DNA of 64,000 nucleotides, taken from positions 372,001 through 436,000 of the forward strand of contig NZ_JBHTCM010000010.1 in NCBI RefSeq assembly GCF_042665545.1, written 5' to 3'. Both the position numbers and the translations under genes were made by a program. The notes below the pieces were generated by a model that had not been told where the DNA came from, did not search any database, and worked only from the letters and a program-made list of their open reading frames with translations. This document shows positions 1-9,104 of the stretch, piece after piece. How positions within the stretch are numbered: the stretch's first letter is position 1; each line of letters starts with the position of its first letter. Origin of the DNA: Rhodocista pekingensis. Its GTDB lineage: Bacteria > Pseudomonadota > Alphaproteobacteria > Azospirillales > Azospirillaceae.

Positions 1-1
1 C

Positions 2-277
2 ATCGGCATGGACGGGGAATACCGCTTCCGCCTGCGGGTGCCCGACGAGCGCCTGTCCATCCTGATCCGCCAGACCGATCCGGGCGGCGACCTGCTGCTG
101 GCGACCTATACCGGGCAGCGGGCGGCGCTGAGCCGCGGGGCGCTGCTGGCGGCGTTCCTGACCCACCCGCTGCTGACGCTGAAGGTGATCGGGGCGATCC
201 ACTGGGAGGCACTGCGGCTCTGGCGCAAGGGGGCGGTCTTCCACCGGCGCCCCGACCCGCCGGTCCGCACCGCCTGA
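2..277 (+). CDS. DUF1365 family protein, C-terminal part (cut by window edge)
   Basis: Reading frame 2 is open from the window edge to a TGA at 275-277, giving about 91 residues. The end has the look of a DUF1365 C-terminus: an R-x-x-V-P-D-E-R-L-S-I-L-I-R stretch, then a run ending in A-I-H-W-E-A-L-R-L-W. DUF1365 genes commonly sit beside cyclopropane-fatty-acid synthases in proteobacterial lipid-modification clusters, and a CFA-type gene follows here. No enzymatic role is established for the family. The start lies outside the window. Confidence 0.75.
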   Translation: MGMDGEYRFRLRVPDERLSILIRQTDPGGDLLLATYTGQRAALSRGALLAAFLTHPLLTLKVIGAIHWEALRLWRKGAVFHRRPDPPVRTA

Positions 278-395
278 TCCGCCGGGGCCGGCGGACCGGA
301 CGGAAGGACGGACGGCCCGACCGGCGGATGACCCCGGCAGCGAACAGACAGACAAGCAAACAAACAAAGAACCAGTCCCATGGAGGTTGAGAGAG

Positions 396-1646
396 ATGAC
401 CGAGAGCAGCCTGACCGGCGGGGGGACCCTCGCCCGCGGCTACCGGCCGTCGCGGACCATGCGCCTGCTGCTGGCGACGGCGCGGGCGCTGCGCATCGGC
501 AGCCTGACGGTGGTCCTGCCCGATGGCACGACCCACCGTTTCGAGGGGACGGAGCCCGGCCCGTCGGGCGTGCTGGCGGTGCATGACGACCGCGTGGCGC
601 GGCGGCTGCTGACCGGCGGCAGCCTGGGCTTCTGCGAATCCTACCTGGACGGCGACTGGTCCAGCCCGGACGTGCCGGCGCTGTTCGAGATGGCGCTCCT
701 GAACGAAGAGATGCTGGGGCGGACGCTGCACGGCCGGCCCTGGTACAGGCTGGCCTCGCACCTGGTCCACGCGCTGCGGCCGAACACCCGCACGGGCAGC
801 CGACGCAACATCGCCTACCACTACGATCTGGGGAACGAGTTCTACGGCCGCTGGCTGGACGAGACGATGACCTATTCGTCCGCCGTGTTCGAGGGGGATG
901 CCGACGGGACCGCCGAAGGCGCCGTCGGCAGCGCGCTGGCCGAGGCGCAGCGGCGCAAGTACGCCGAGATCGCCCGCCGCATGGGGCTGGAGCCCGGCCA
1001 CCATGTGCTGGAGATCGGCTGCGGCTGGGGCGGCTTCGCCGAGTTCGCGGCGGGCGAGGTGGGGGCCCGCGTCACCGGCATCACCATCAGCCCGCGCCAG
1101 TTCGCCTTCGCCTCGGAGCGCATCCAGCGGGCCGGGCTGGGCGACCGGGTGGAGATCCGGTTGCAGGACTACCGTGACACCGGCGGCCGCTTCGACCGCA
1201 TCGCCAGCATCGAGATGTTCGAGGCGGTGGGCGAGCGCTACTGGCCGGACTTCTTCGGCACGGTACGCGAGCGGCTGGCCGAGGGCGGCCGGGCGGCGCT
1301 CCAGATCATCACCATCGCCGACCGGCATTTCGAGCGCTACCGCCGCGGCGGCGACTACATCCAGCGCTACATCTTCCCCGGCGGCATGCTGCCCTCCCCC
1401 ACCGCCCTGCGGCGGGAGGTGGAGACGGCGGGCCTGCGTTGGCGCGAGGCGGCCAGCTTCGGCCCGCACTACGCCCGCACGCTGGCGGAGTGGAACCGGC
1501 GCTTCCAGACCGCCTGGCCCGAACTGTCCGGCATGGGCTTCGACGGCCGCTTCAAGCGCATGTGGGAGCAGTATCTCTGGTACTGCCAGGCGGGCTTCAA
1601 GGCCGGGTCCATCGATGTCCTCCAGGTCGGGCTCGCCCGCGACTGA
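396..1646 (+). CDS. cfa: Cyclopropane-fatty-acyl-phospholipid synthase family methyltransferase
   Basis: Predicted SAM-dependent methyltransferase that adds a methylene bridge to unsaturated acyl chains of membrane phospholipids. The SAM-binding loop E-I-G-C-G-W-G-G is visible near residue 205, followed by T-G-I-T-I-S. Family hallmarks include Y-H-Y-D-L-G-N-E-F-Y upstream and Q-I-I-T-I and Y-I-F-P-G-G downstream. At 416 residues it has normal length. I chose the ATG at 396 because GGAGG at 382-386 lies about nine bases upstream; an in-frame TTG at 387 is the alternative. The gene belongs to the DUF1365/CFA/transporter/DUF3833 cluster. It could equally be a tuberculostearic-type acyl methyltransferase; the exact product is unknown. 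Confidence 0.9.
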   Translation: MTESSLTGGGTLARGYRPSRTMRLLLATARALRIGSLTVVLPDGTTHRFEGTEPGPSGVLAVHDDRVARRLLTGGSLGFCESYLDGDWSSPDVPALFEMALLNEEMLGRTLHGRPWYRLASHLVHALRPNTRTGSRRNIAYHYDLGNEFYGRWLDETMTYSSAVFEGDADGTAEGAVGSALAEAQRRKYAEIARRMGLEPGHHVLEIGCGWGGFAEFAAGEVGARVTGITISPRQFAFASERIQRAGLGDRVEIRLQDYRDTGGRFDRIASIEMFEAVGERYWPDFFGTVRERLAEGGRAALQIITIADRHFERYRRGGDYIQRYIFPGGMLPSPTALRREVETAGLRWREAASFGPHYARTLAEWNRRFQTAWPELSGMGFDGRFKRMWEQYLWYCQAGFKAGSIDVLQVGLARD

Positions 1647-1703
1647 CCCCCTCCCCTGTCCGGGCCGGACGGCGGCCGTCCGCCTCCGGAGACACTGACG
1701 CCA

Positions 1704-3143
1704 GTGGGAGCGACCGCGGTGAGGGAAGCAAAGACGGGCGGAAGCACGGGCAGAAGCACGGGGGGCGGCGCGCGCCTGTCGGCAGGACGGCTGCTGGCCT
1801 ACGGGCTGCCGGCCCTGCCGCTGGCGGCGCTGACGCTTCCGGCCTTCGCGCTGGTGCCCAAGTACTATGCCGGGCTGGGGCTGCCGCTGGGGGCGGTCGG
1901 GCTGGCCATCCTGCTGGCGCGGCTGTGGGACGTGGTGACGGACCCCCTGGTCGGCTGGCTGAGCGACCGCACGCGCGGTCGCTTCGGCCGGCGCCGACCG
2001 TGGCTCGTGGCCGGGCTGCCGCTGGTGCTGCTGTCGGTCTGGATGCTGTTCCAGCCGCCGGCCGGTGCCGGCATCGCCCACCTGACCGGCTGGAGCTTCG
2101 CCCTCTATCTCGGCTGGAGCATGATGTTCGTGCCCTACACCGCCTGGGGGGCGGAGCTGTCGGGCGACTATGACGAGCGCACCCGCATCGCCGCATGGCG
2201 CGACGTGCTGTTCCTCGCCGGCTCCATCGCCGCTCCCGTGCTGGTGACCGCGGCCGGAGCGGGCGAAGCGGGCCGCGAGGGGGCGGCGCTGCTGGCCCTG
2301 GCAGTCTTCATCCTGGCAGCCCTGCCCGCGTCGGTGCTGCTGGCAGTCCTCGCCGTGCCGGAACCGGATCTGCCACCGACACGACCAAGCATAGGGCTGC
2401 GGCGCGGCTGGGTCGTTCTTGTGCGCAACGGGCCTTTCCGCCGGTTGCTCCTGGCCTATTTCCTGAACGGGTTGGCGAACGGCCTGCCCGGCCAGCTCTT
2501 CCTCTTCTATGCCGAGCATGTGCTGGGAGAGGGGGAGCGGGCGGGCATCCTGCTGCTGGCCTATCTCGTCCCCGGTCTCCTGGCGGTGCCGCTGTGGTTG
2601 GCCCTGAGCAGACGCTTCGGCAAACATCGGGTCTGGTCGTGGGCCATGCTCTGGGCCTGCGGCTGGTTCGCCCTGGTGCCCTTCCTGGGGCCGGGCGATT
2701 TCGCGGGCTTCCTGGCGGTCTGCCTGATGACGGGGGCCGTGCTGGGGGCCGATCTGGTGCTGCCGGGCGCCATGCAGGCCGATGTGGTGGATCACGACAC
2801 GGTCCGCACCGGCACGCCGCGGACCGGGCTCTATTTCGCGCTCTGGGGGCTGGCCTGGAAGCTGGCGCTGGCCCTGTCGGCCCTGGGGCTGACCACGGCC
2901 GGCCTGTTCGGTTTCGCCGACCGGCCCGGCAACCCGCCGGAGGCGCTTCTCGCGCTGACGGCGATCTACAGCCTGCTGCCCATCCTCTTCAAGCTGGGGG
3001 CCGTCGCCCTTCTCTGGCACTGGCCGGTCACGGCGGAGGTCCAGGCCGACCTCCGGCGGCGGATCGAGGCGCGGCGCGCCCGCTCCCAGCCCCAGCTCCA
3101 GCCCTCTGCCCCACACCCGCCCCACCCTCCTGACATCGGATAG
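1704..3143 (+). CDS. MFS transporter of the GPH (MelB-like) type
   Basis: Inner-membrane carrier of 479 residues with about twelve hydrophobic segments. The loop after helix 2 reads D-P-L-V-G-W-L-S-D-R-T-R-G-R-F-G-R-R-R-P-W, the hallmark of the glycoside-pentoside-hexuronide (MelB) family. The context (CFA synthase upstream, DUF3833 lipoprotein two bases downstream) points to a lipid-related substrate rather than a sugar, but that is inference from neighbourhood only. The start is the GTG at 1704. The C-terminal tail is rich in Arg, Gln and Pro and looks cytoplasmic. Confidence 0.85.
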   Translation: MGATAVREAKTGGSTGRSTGGGARLSAGRLLAYGLPALPLAALTLPAFALVPKYYAGLGLPLGAVGLAILLARLWDVVTDPLVGWLSDRTRGRFGRRRPWLVAGLPLVLLSVWMLFQPPAGAGIAHLTGWSFALYLGWSMMFVPYTAWGAELSGDYDERTRIAAWRDVLFLAGSIAAPVLVTAAGAGEAGREGAALLALAVFILAALPASVLLAVLAVPEPDLPPTRPSIGLRRGWVVLVRNGPFRRLLLAYFLNGLANGLPGQLFLFYAEHVLGEGERAGILLLAYLVPGLLAVPLWLALSRRFGKHRVWSWAMLWACGWFALVPFLGPGDFAGFLAVCLMTGAVLGADLVLPGAMQADVVDHDTVRTGTPRTGLYFALWGLAWKLALALSALGLTTAGLFGFADRPGNPPEALLALTAIYSLLPILFKLGAVALLWHWPVTAEVQADLRRRIEARRARSQPQLQPSAPHPPHPPDIG

Positions 3144-3145
3144 CC

Positions 3146-3724
3146 ATGCTCCGCCGACTTCTCCTTCTCGCCGCCACCGTCGCGGCCCTTGCCGGATGCA
3201 GCAACATGAAGCCTGAACAGTTCGCCGGCACCGAACCGGCCCTGCACCTGGAGGAGTTCTTCCAGGGCCGATCCCGCGCCTACGGTCTGGTCGAGGACCG
3301 CTTCGGCAACGTCCGCCGCCAGTTCGTCGTGGACATCGAGGGGCGTTGGGACGGCAAGGTGCTGACGCTGACCGAGGATTTCGTCTGGAACGACGGCGAG
3401 ACCGAGCGCCGCGTCTGGGAGCTGACGAAGCTGGACGAGCACACCTGGGAAGGCCGCACCGCCGACGCCATCGGCGTCGCCACCGGGCGGCTGTTCGGTC
3501 AGGCCTACAACATGAACTACGACTTCAACCTGAAGATGGGCGAGCGCCGGATGAAGGTGCATTTCGACGACTGGATGTTCCTGCAACCCGACGGCGTGCT
3601 GCTGAACCGGGCGACCATGAGCAAGTTCGGCATCGACCTCGCCACCATCACCATCGCCTTCCGCAAGGAGGGGGCGGCCGCGGCCCTGCCGCAGCCGGCG
3701 CCGGCGGAGCGCGCCGCCGAGTGA
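3146..3724 (+). CDS. DUF3833 family lipoprotein
   Basis: 192-residue predicted lipoprotein. A short hydrophobic signal peptide ends in the lipobox L-A-G-C at about residues 15-18. The mature part matches the DUF3833 pattern: F-A-G-T-E-P-x-L near the start, E-D-R-F-G-N-V-R-R-Q-F, and V-H-F-D-D-W-M-F-L-Q-P-D-G-V-L-L-N-R-A. It starts two bases after the transporter stop, so the two genes are almost certainly co-transcribed. Function is unknown; the family travels with CFA/DUF1365 genes, suggesting an envelope role in lipid modification. The end is Ala/Pro rich. Confidence 0.88.
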   Translation: MLRRLLLLAATVAALAGCSNMKPEQFAGTEPALHLEEFFQGRSRAYGLVEDRFGNVRRQFVVDIEGRWDGKVLTLTEDFVWNDGETERRVWELTKLDEHTWEGRTADAIGVATGRLFGQAYNMNYDFNLKMGERRMKVHFDDWMFLQPDGVLLNRATMSKFGIDLATITIAFRKEGAAAALPQPAPAERAAE

Positions 3725-3782
3725 GCGCCGCCGGGTGAACATTGCCGGGTAACATTGGTGAAACCCTTCGCCCGGCGCGGAC

Positions 3783-3812
3783 TTGTTTCCGACGCCGGGC
3801 GCGGTCTATAGA
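3783..3812 (+). promoter_or_regulatory. Possible sigma-70 promoter for prmA
   Basis: TTGTTT at 3783-3788 and TATAGA at 3807-3812 are separated by 18 bases and lie 58 bases before the prmA start. This is a reasonable -35/-10 pair by eye in otherwise GC-rich sequence. It is not supported by other data. Confidence 0.4.
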
Positions 3813-3869
3813 GGCGGACCGGCCCGGGGAGCGGTTCCCCGGCCGCGTCCTGCCCTGAAGGAGTGGTCC

Positions 3870-4739
3870 ATGCAGCCCATGTGGCGCGTCGCGTTCGAGG
3901 TGCCGGAGGCGATGGCCCCGCTGTTCGCCGAGATCGTCGAACCGCACATGGACGCGGTCGCCACCTTCGAGTTGCAGGAGGGCGGCAACTGGCTGATCGA
4001 GGGGACCTCCCACGCCGAGCCGGACGGCAGCCGCCTCTCCACCAAGCTGGCCATCCTGGCGGCCTCGCTGGGCCTGTCGGAGCCGGCCCTGACGATCGAG
4101 CCGATCGCGCCCATCGACTGGGTGACGCAGACCTATCTCAGCTTCCCGCCGATCCGGGTCGGGCGCTTCTTCGTCCATGGCAGCCATCACAAGACGGGCG
4201 TGCCGGCCGGCTGCGTCGGCCTCCAGATCGAGGCCGCGATGGCCTTCGGCTCGGGCGAGCACGCCACCACCCAGGGCTGCCTGAAGGCGCTGGACGATCT
4301 CAGCCGCAGCCTGCCGCTGGGCCACGCGCTCGACATGGGCTGCGGCTCGGGCATCCTGGGCTTCGCCATCGCCAAGCTCTGGCGGGTGCCGGTGCTGGGC
4401 GTGGACATCGACGACCTCTCGGTGGAGATCGCGGCCGAGAACGCCGTGCTGAACCGGGTCGCCCATCTGGTCGATCTGCGGGCCGGCAACGGCTACGCCA
4501 CGCCGGAGGTGCGCCGCCGCGCGCCCTTCGACCTGATCGTCGCCAACATCCTGGCGAAGCCGCTGGCGCGGATGGCGCCGCAGCTCCGCCGCCATCTGGC
4601 GCCGGGCGGCACGGTGGTGCTGTCGGGCCTGCTGCGCCGGCAGGAGAACATGGTGCTGGCCGCGCACCGGGCGCAGGGGCTGCGTCTGGTCCGGCGCTAC
4701 CGCATCGGCGACTGGTCCACGCTGGTTCTGCGCCCGTGA
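3870..4739 (+). CDS. prmA: Ribosomal protein L11 methyltransferase
   Basis: SAM-dependent methyltransferase predicted to methylate ribosomal protein L11. The C-terminal Rossmann domain shows A-F-G-S-G-E-H-A-T-T, D-M-G-C-G-S-G-I-L-G (motif I), G-V-D-I-D and the substrate motif I-V-A-N-I-L-A-K-P-L, all typical of PrmA. Length is 289 residues from the ATG at 3870, which has GAAGGAG at 3857-3863. An upstream in-frame ATG at 3783 would add 29 Pro/Arg-rich residues and overlap the probable promoter, so I rejected it. Confidence 0.92.
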   Translation: MQPMWRVAFEVPEAMAPLFAEIVEPHMDAVATFELQEGGNWLIEGTSHAEPDGSRLSTKLAILAASLGLSEPALTIEPIAPIDWVTQTYLSFPPIRVGRFFVHGSHHKTGVPAGCVGLQIEAAMAFGSGEHATTQGCLKALDDLSRSLPLGHALDMGCGSGILGFAIAKLWRVPVLGVDIDDLSVEIAAENAVLNRVAHLVDLRAGNGYATPEVRRRAPFDLIVANILAKPLARMAPQLRRHLAPGGTVVLSGLLRRQENMVLAAHRAQGLRLVRRYRIGDWSTLVLRP

Positions 4740-4846
4740 GGGCGCTTGCGGGGCCGACCGGCCGGCACTAGGGTCTAGTAGTCTGGCCGCGTGCCGGGTC
4801 GCCGGACCCGGGCCGCCGCCGCCCCTCCGACCGTGAGTGACCAGCC

Positions 4847-6868
4847 TTGGATGCCGTCCGATCCGCCTATCGGGGCGATGCAGAACTGGAGCGCCTGTTG
4901 CAGGGCGCCGGGATCGACCGCAGCGTCGCGGAGATCCGCGACCTGATCGCCGGGGTCAACGCCGCCCCGGACGGGGAGCATCCCGACCGCTGGCTGGCCC
5001 TGGTGGGAGAGGACCTGCCGGCGGAGCTGGCCACCCAGCTCCGGCTGCTGCGCCGGAGCATCCCCCATCCCGCCGCGCCGGAGGCCGGCGACCACGCTGC
5101 CCGGCTGGCGGCGCTGCGGGCCGAGCTGCACCGGCGCGGGCTGGACGGCTTCGTCATTCCCCGCGGCGACGAACACCAGGGCGAGTACGTGCCCCTGCGC
5201 GCCAACCGGCTGGCCTGGCTGACCGGCTTCACCGGCTCCGCCGGCGTGGCGCTGGTGCTGGCCGACAAGGCGGCCGTCTTCATCGACGGCCGCTACACGC
5301 TCCAGGTCCGGCAGGAGGTGGACAACGCCGTCTATGAGTACCGCCACCTGATCGACGAGTTCCACGGCGACTGGGCGGCCGGGCTCCTGCGCACCGGACA
5401 GAAGCTGGGCTTCGATCCGTGGCTGCACACGGTCGGCTGGGTCGAGCGGATGCGCAACGCGCTGGCCCGCTGCGGCGCCGAACTGATCGCTGTGGACGAC
5501 AACCCCATCGACACCGTCTGGCACGACCAGCCGCCGGCCCCGCTGGGGCTGGTCACCGCGCACCCCGAGCGCTACGCCGGCAAGAGCGCCGCCGACAAGC
5601 GCGCCGAGGTGGCGCGCGAGCTGGAGCGCGCCGGCACCCGCGCCGCCGTGCTGACGCAGCCCGACAGCATCGCGTGGCTGCTGAACGTCCGCGGTTCCGA
5701 CGTGCCCTGCACGCCCCTGCCGCTCTCCTTCGCGCTGGCCCGCGACAGCGGCGAGGTGGACTGGTTCGTGGACCGGCGCAAGCTGGCGCCGGGGCTGGAG
5801 GAGCATCTGGGCAACCAGGTCGCCGTCCGCCCGCCGGAGGAGCTGGGGGACGAGCTGGACACCCTGGGCAAGGCCGGCGCCAAGGTGCGCGTGGACCCGG
5901 GCAACAGCGCCGTCTGGATCTTCGACCGGCTGCACGTCACCGGCGGCCGCGTCGAGCGGGAGGCGGACCCCTGCATCCTGCCCAAGGCGTGCAAGAACCC
6001 CGTCGAAATCGCCGGCGCCCGCGCCGCGCATGTGCGCGACGGCGTCGCCATGGCCCGCTTCCTCTGCTGGCTGGAGCAGGAGGCGCCGTCCGGCCGACTG
6101 GACGAGATCGCGGCCGCGCAGCGGCTGCTGGCCTTCCGCCGCGAGGGCGAGCTGTTCCAGGACCAGAGCTTCGAGACGATCTCCGCCGCCGGACCCAACG
6201 CGGCGCTCTGCCACTACCGGGTCAGCGGGAAGACCAACCGGCCGATCGAGAACAACAGCCTCTATCTGGTGGACAGCGGCGGCCAGTACCTGGACGGCAC
6301 CACCGACATCACCCGCACGGTCGCCGTGGGCGAGCCGACGGCGGAGATGAAGCGGCTGTTCACCCTGGTGCTGAAGGGGCACATCGCCATCAGCACGGTC
6401 CGCTTTCCCGGCGGCACCACGGGCTCGCAGCTCGACGCCCTGGCCCGGCAGTATCTCTGGGCGGAGGGGCTGGACTACGACCACGGCACCGGCCACGGCG
6501 TCGGCAGCTTCCTGTCGGTGCATGAGGGGCCGCAGCGCATCGCCAAGATGCACAATCCGCAGCCGCTGCTGCCGGGCATGATCCTGTCCAACGAGCCCGG
6601 CTACTACCGGACCGGCAGCTTCGGCATCCGCATCGAGACGCTGGTGCTGGTCACGGCGCAGGAGGTGCCGGGGGCGGAGCGGCCGGTCCTGGGCTTCGAG
6701 ACCCTGACCCTGGCGCCGATCGACCGCCGGCTGGTGGAACCGTCGCTGCTGACGCCGGCGGAACGGGACTGGCTGAACGGCTACCATGCCCGCGTCCGGC
6801 AGGAGATCGGGCCGCTGCTCGATCCCGCCACGCGCGGCTGGCTGGAGCAGGCGACCGGGCCGGTGTGA
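4847..6868 (+). CDS. M24B family Xaa-Pro aminopeptidase
   Basis: Cytoplasmic metallopeptidase predicted to remove N-terminal residues before proline. The C-terminal pita-bread domain shows the metal-binding set: D-S-G-G-Q-Y and G-T-T-D-I-T-R-T, then G-T-G-H-G-V-G-S, S-N-E-P-G-Y-Y, and G-I-R-I-E. Two creatinase-like N-terminal domains precede it, the first with D-E-H-Q-G-E-Y and W-L-T-G-F-T-G-S. At 673 residues it is longer than most bacterial relatives (about 600); the extra roughly 80 residues lie before the conserved R-L-A-A-L-R-A-E-L. The frame opens after a TGA at 4838-4840, so TTG at 4847 is the first possible start. The true start may be internal. Confidence 0.85.
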   Translation: MDAVRSAYRGDAELERLLQGAGIDRSVAEIRDLIAGVNAAPDGEHPDRWLALVGEDLPAELATQLRLLRRSIPHPAAPEAGDHAARLAALRAELHRRGLDGFVIPRGDEHQGEYVPLRANRLAWLTGFTGSAGVALVLADKAAVFIDGRYTLQVRQEVDNAVYEYRHLIDEFHGDWAAGLLRTGQKLGFDPWLHTVGWVERMRNALARCGAELIAVDDNPIDTVWHDQPPAPLGLVTAHPERYAGKSAADKRAEVARELERAGTRAAVLTQPDSIAWLLNVRGSDVPCTPLPLSFALARDSGEVDWFVDRRKLAPGLEEHLGNQVAVRPPEELGDELDTLGKAGAKVRVDPGNSAVWIFDRLHVTGGRVEREADPCILPKACKNPVEIAGARAAHVRDGVAMARFLCWLEQEAPSGRLDEIAAAQRLLAFRREGELFQDQSFETISAAGPNAALCHYRVSGKTNRPIENNSLYLVDSGGQYLDGTTDITRTVAVGEPTAEMKRLFTLVLKGHIAISTVRFPGGTTGSQLDALARQYLWAEGLDYDHGTGHGVGSFLSVHEGPQRIAKMHNPQPLLPGMILSNEPGYYRTGSFGIRIETLVLVTAQEVPGAERPVLGFETLTLAPIDRRLVEPSLLTPAERDWLNGYHARVRQEIGPLLDPATRGWLEQATGPV

Positions 6869-6914
6869 CGGCCGGCCCGGCCCGCTTCGTCCCGAAGCGT
6901 CCGCCCGAATGGAA

Positions 6915-6946
6915 AAGGGGCGCCGGCTGGCAGGCCGGCGCCCCTT
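6915..6946. terminator. Bidirectional hairpin terminator between convergent genes
   Basis: A perfect 13-bp stem (6915-6927 pairs with 6934-6946) with a six-base loop TGGCAG. It starts with AA and ends in TT on each strand, so both directions read out of the stem into a short T run. It lies between the stop of the aminopeptidase gene and the stop of the convergent M3 peptidase gene. Confidence 0.8.
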
Positions 6947-6979
6947 CCCGTTTCAGGACCCGTTCCCGGGTCCCCCGGA

Positions 6980-8950
6980 TCAGCGCCTGGCCGGCTTGGC
7001 GGCCTGCTGGTCCAGGATCTTCTCCATCTCGTCCATGATGGTATCCATACGCTTGATCAGCGCCTGGTAGGGGGTCGGCGACGCCATGTCGAGGCCGGCC
7101 TTCTTCAGGAGCTGGTAAGGGTACTCGGAGCCCCCGGCCCGCAGCACGGAGAGATAGGCGTCGCGCGCCGGCTCCCCCTTCTGCTCCACCTGCCCGGCGA
7201 AGTAGGCCGCGGCCGCCATCGAGGTGGCGTACTGGTAGACGTAGAAGGGCCGGTAGAAGTGCGGGATGTAGGCCCATTCCGCGCAGTAGGTCGGGTCGAT
7301 CTTCATCACGCCCTCGGCATCGCCGTGGTAGCGCTTCAGCAGATCGCAGTAGATCGCCGTCATGCGCTGGCCGCTCAGGGCCTCGCCGCGCTCGACCGCG
7401 TCATGGGTCGCCAGTTCGAACTCGGCGAACATGGTCTGGCGGAAGAAGGTGCCGCGCATCCCCTCCAGCGCATAGCCCAGATAGTAGAGCCGCTCCTGCG
7501 GCGTCTCGGCCCGGGACAGCATGTAGTCGGACAGCAGGATCTCGTTGGTGATGGAGGCGATCTCCGCCACGAACAGGGAATAGTCCGCCGTCTCATAGGG
7601 CTGGCTGGCGTTGGCCAGCTTGGTGTGCATGCCGTGGCCCCACTCATGGGCGAAGGTGCTGACCCCGTCGAAATTGTCCTGATGGTTCAGGAAGACGAAG
7701 GGATGCACCCCGTAGACGCCCGTCTGGTAGGCGCCGGACTGCTTGCCTTCGGCCGGGTAGACATGCATCCAGCGGCCGTCCAGGGCTTCCTTCAGCTTCG
7801 CCTGGTACTCGGGACCGAGCGGCTTCACGGCCGCCAGAGTCAGCGTGCCCGCCTCGGCGATCGGGTACTTGCGGTCGATCCGCACGACCGAGGGGTAGAT
7901 GTCGTAGTAGTTCAGGTCCGGCAGGCCCAGCATCCGCTGCCGCAGCTTGAAGTAGCGGTGCAGCGTCGGCAGACCCTTGTTCGCCTCGGCGACCAGGGTG
8001 CGGTAGACCTCCTCCGGGATGTCGTTGTCGGCGAGGGAGGCGGCGACGGCGCTCCTGTAGCCGCGCAGGCGCGCGTTGATCGTGCCCGCCTCCACCCGGC
8101 TCGCCAGGGTGGACCCGAAGGTGTTCGTGTACTGGCCGAGCTTCGTCCAGAAGGTGTCGAACGCCTGCTTGCGCACGGCCCGGTCGGGATGCTCGCGCAG
8201 GCGCTGGTAGCCGATCTGGTTGAGCTTCACCTCCTGCCCCTCGACCGTGAGGCTGGGCCAGTCGATATCGACCGTGGCGAGCAGGTTGTAGGTGGTGCCG
8301 GGCGCGTACATCACCGGGGCGAAGGCGGCCAGCGCGGCCTCCGCCTCCTTGGACAGCGTATGCTCCTTGGTGCGCAGGATGTCGCGCAGGCGGAAGGCGT
8401 GCGGGGCCAGCCCCTTTTCGGCCTTGATGAAGGCTTCGATCTTCTCGGCGCCGATGTCCTGCACCTCCGGCGACAGCCAGGAGACGGCGGCGCCGAACCG
8501 GCCGCCGAGCTGGCGGATCAGACCCGCCCGCTCCTGGTTGCGGGCGTCACGGCTGTCCGTGGAAGCCTGGGTCGAAGCATAGACCGCCAGCCGCTCGAAC
8601 CGCTGCGAAAGGGCCGAGATGCGGTCCAGGGCCGCGCGCAGGGTGGCGGCGTCCTTGCCCAGCGTGCCGCGCAGCGCCTCGATCGCCGGCAGTTCCTCCA
8701 GCACGGCCTTGCGCTCGGCGTCCCAGTCGGCGTCCGTGCGGAACAGCGTCGTCAGGTCCCAGACATAGCGCGGGTCCGCCGTGGCCGCCGGCGCTGCCGC
8801 GGCCTCGGCGGCCGCGTCGGTGCGGCCGGGACCGGCGACGGCCGTGGCGGCCTGCACCGTGCTGGCGAGGGACAGGGGCGTCAGCCCGGCGAGGAGGGCG
8901 AGGGTGGCGGCGCCGGCGAGGCGGACGCGCAGCGGGGATCGTGAAGCCAT
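6980..8950 (-). CDS. pepF: Exported M3 family oligoendopeptidase (PepF-like)
   Basis: Zinc metallopeptidase of 656 residues. The catalytic H-E-W-G-H (HExxH) motif is in F-A-H-E-W-G-H-G-M-H near residue 440, with the third ligand expected in E-I-A-S-I-T-N-E downstream. PepF proteins are usually cytoplasmic. Here a hydrophobic N-terminal segment (about residues 8-35, ending A-S-T-V-Q-A-A) followed by an Ala/Gly-rich linker looks like a Sec signal, so a periplasmic location is likely. I chose the ATG at 8950 because AGGGA lies just upstream; a GTG at 8983 would add 11 residues before the signal. Confidence 0.85.
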   Translation of the reverse strand: MASRSPLRVRLAGAATLALLAGLTPLSLASTVQAATAVAGPGRTDAAAEAAAAPAATADPRYVWDLTTLFRTDADWDAERKAVLEELPAIEALRGTLGKDAATLRAALDRISALSQRFERLAVYASTQASTDSRDARNQERAGLIRQLGGRFGAAVSWLSPEVQDIGAEKIEAFIKAEKGLAPHAFRLRDILRTKEHTLSKEAEAALAAFAPVMYAPGTTYNLLATVDIDWPSLTVEGQEVKLNQIGYQRLREHPDRAVRKQAFDTFWTKLGQYTNTFGSTLASRVEAGTINARLRGYRSAVAASLADNDIPEEVYRTLVAEANKGLPTLHRYFKLRQRMLGLPDLNYYDIYPSVVRIDRKYPIAEAGTLTLAAVKPLGPEYQAKLKEALDGRWMHVYPAEGKQSGAYQTGVYGVHPFVFLNHQDNFDGVSTFAHEWGHGMHTKLANASQPYETADYSLFVAEIASITNEILLSDYMLSRAETPQERLYYLGYALEGMRGTFFRQTMFAEFELATHDAVERGEALSGQRMTAIYCDLLKRYHGDAEGVMKIDPTYCAEWAYIPHFYRPFYVYQYATSMAAAAYFAGQVEQKGEPARDAYLSVLRAGGSEYPYQLLKKAGLDMASPTPYQALIKRMDTIMDEMEKILDQQAAKPARR

Positions 8951-9104
8951 TGTCTGCCATTCCCTGTTCGGACCGCCCGGCACCAGGGCCGCGCGGATGT
9001 TCTCGTCCGACGGGTTATAGCGGCGTGGCGCCAGTGGTTGCGGACCGAAATTGTAACGGGTCGGTTTCGCCCGCCGGAGAACCGGGCGGGACAGGCGGCG
9101 CGGA

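Noticed and set aside
277..395. CAGACAGACAAGCAAACAAACAAA stretch as a regulatory repeat (split: short CAGA and CAAA units)
   Set aside because: Only simple short units with no dyad or conserved box; probably an unstructured leader of the CFA gene.
4775..6787. Minus-strand frame of 670 codons opposite the M24 peptidase
   Set aside because: Antisense shadow; the plus-strand frame has complete metal-binding motifs.
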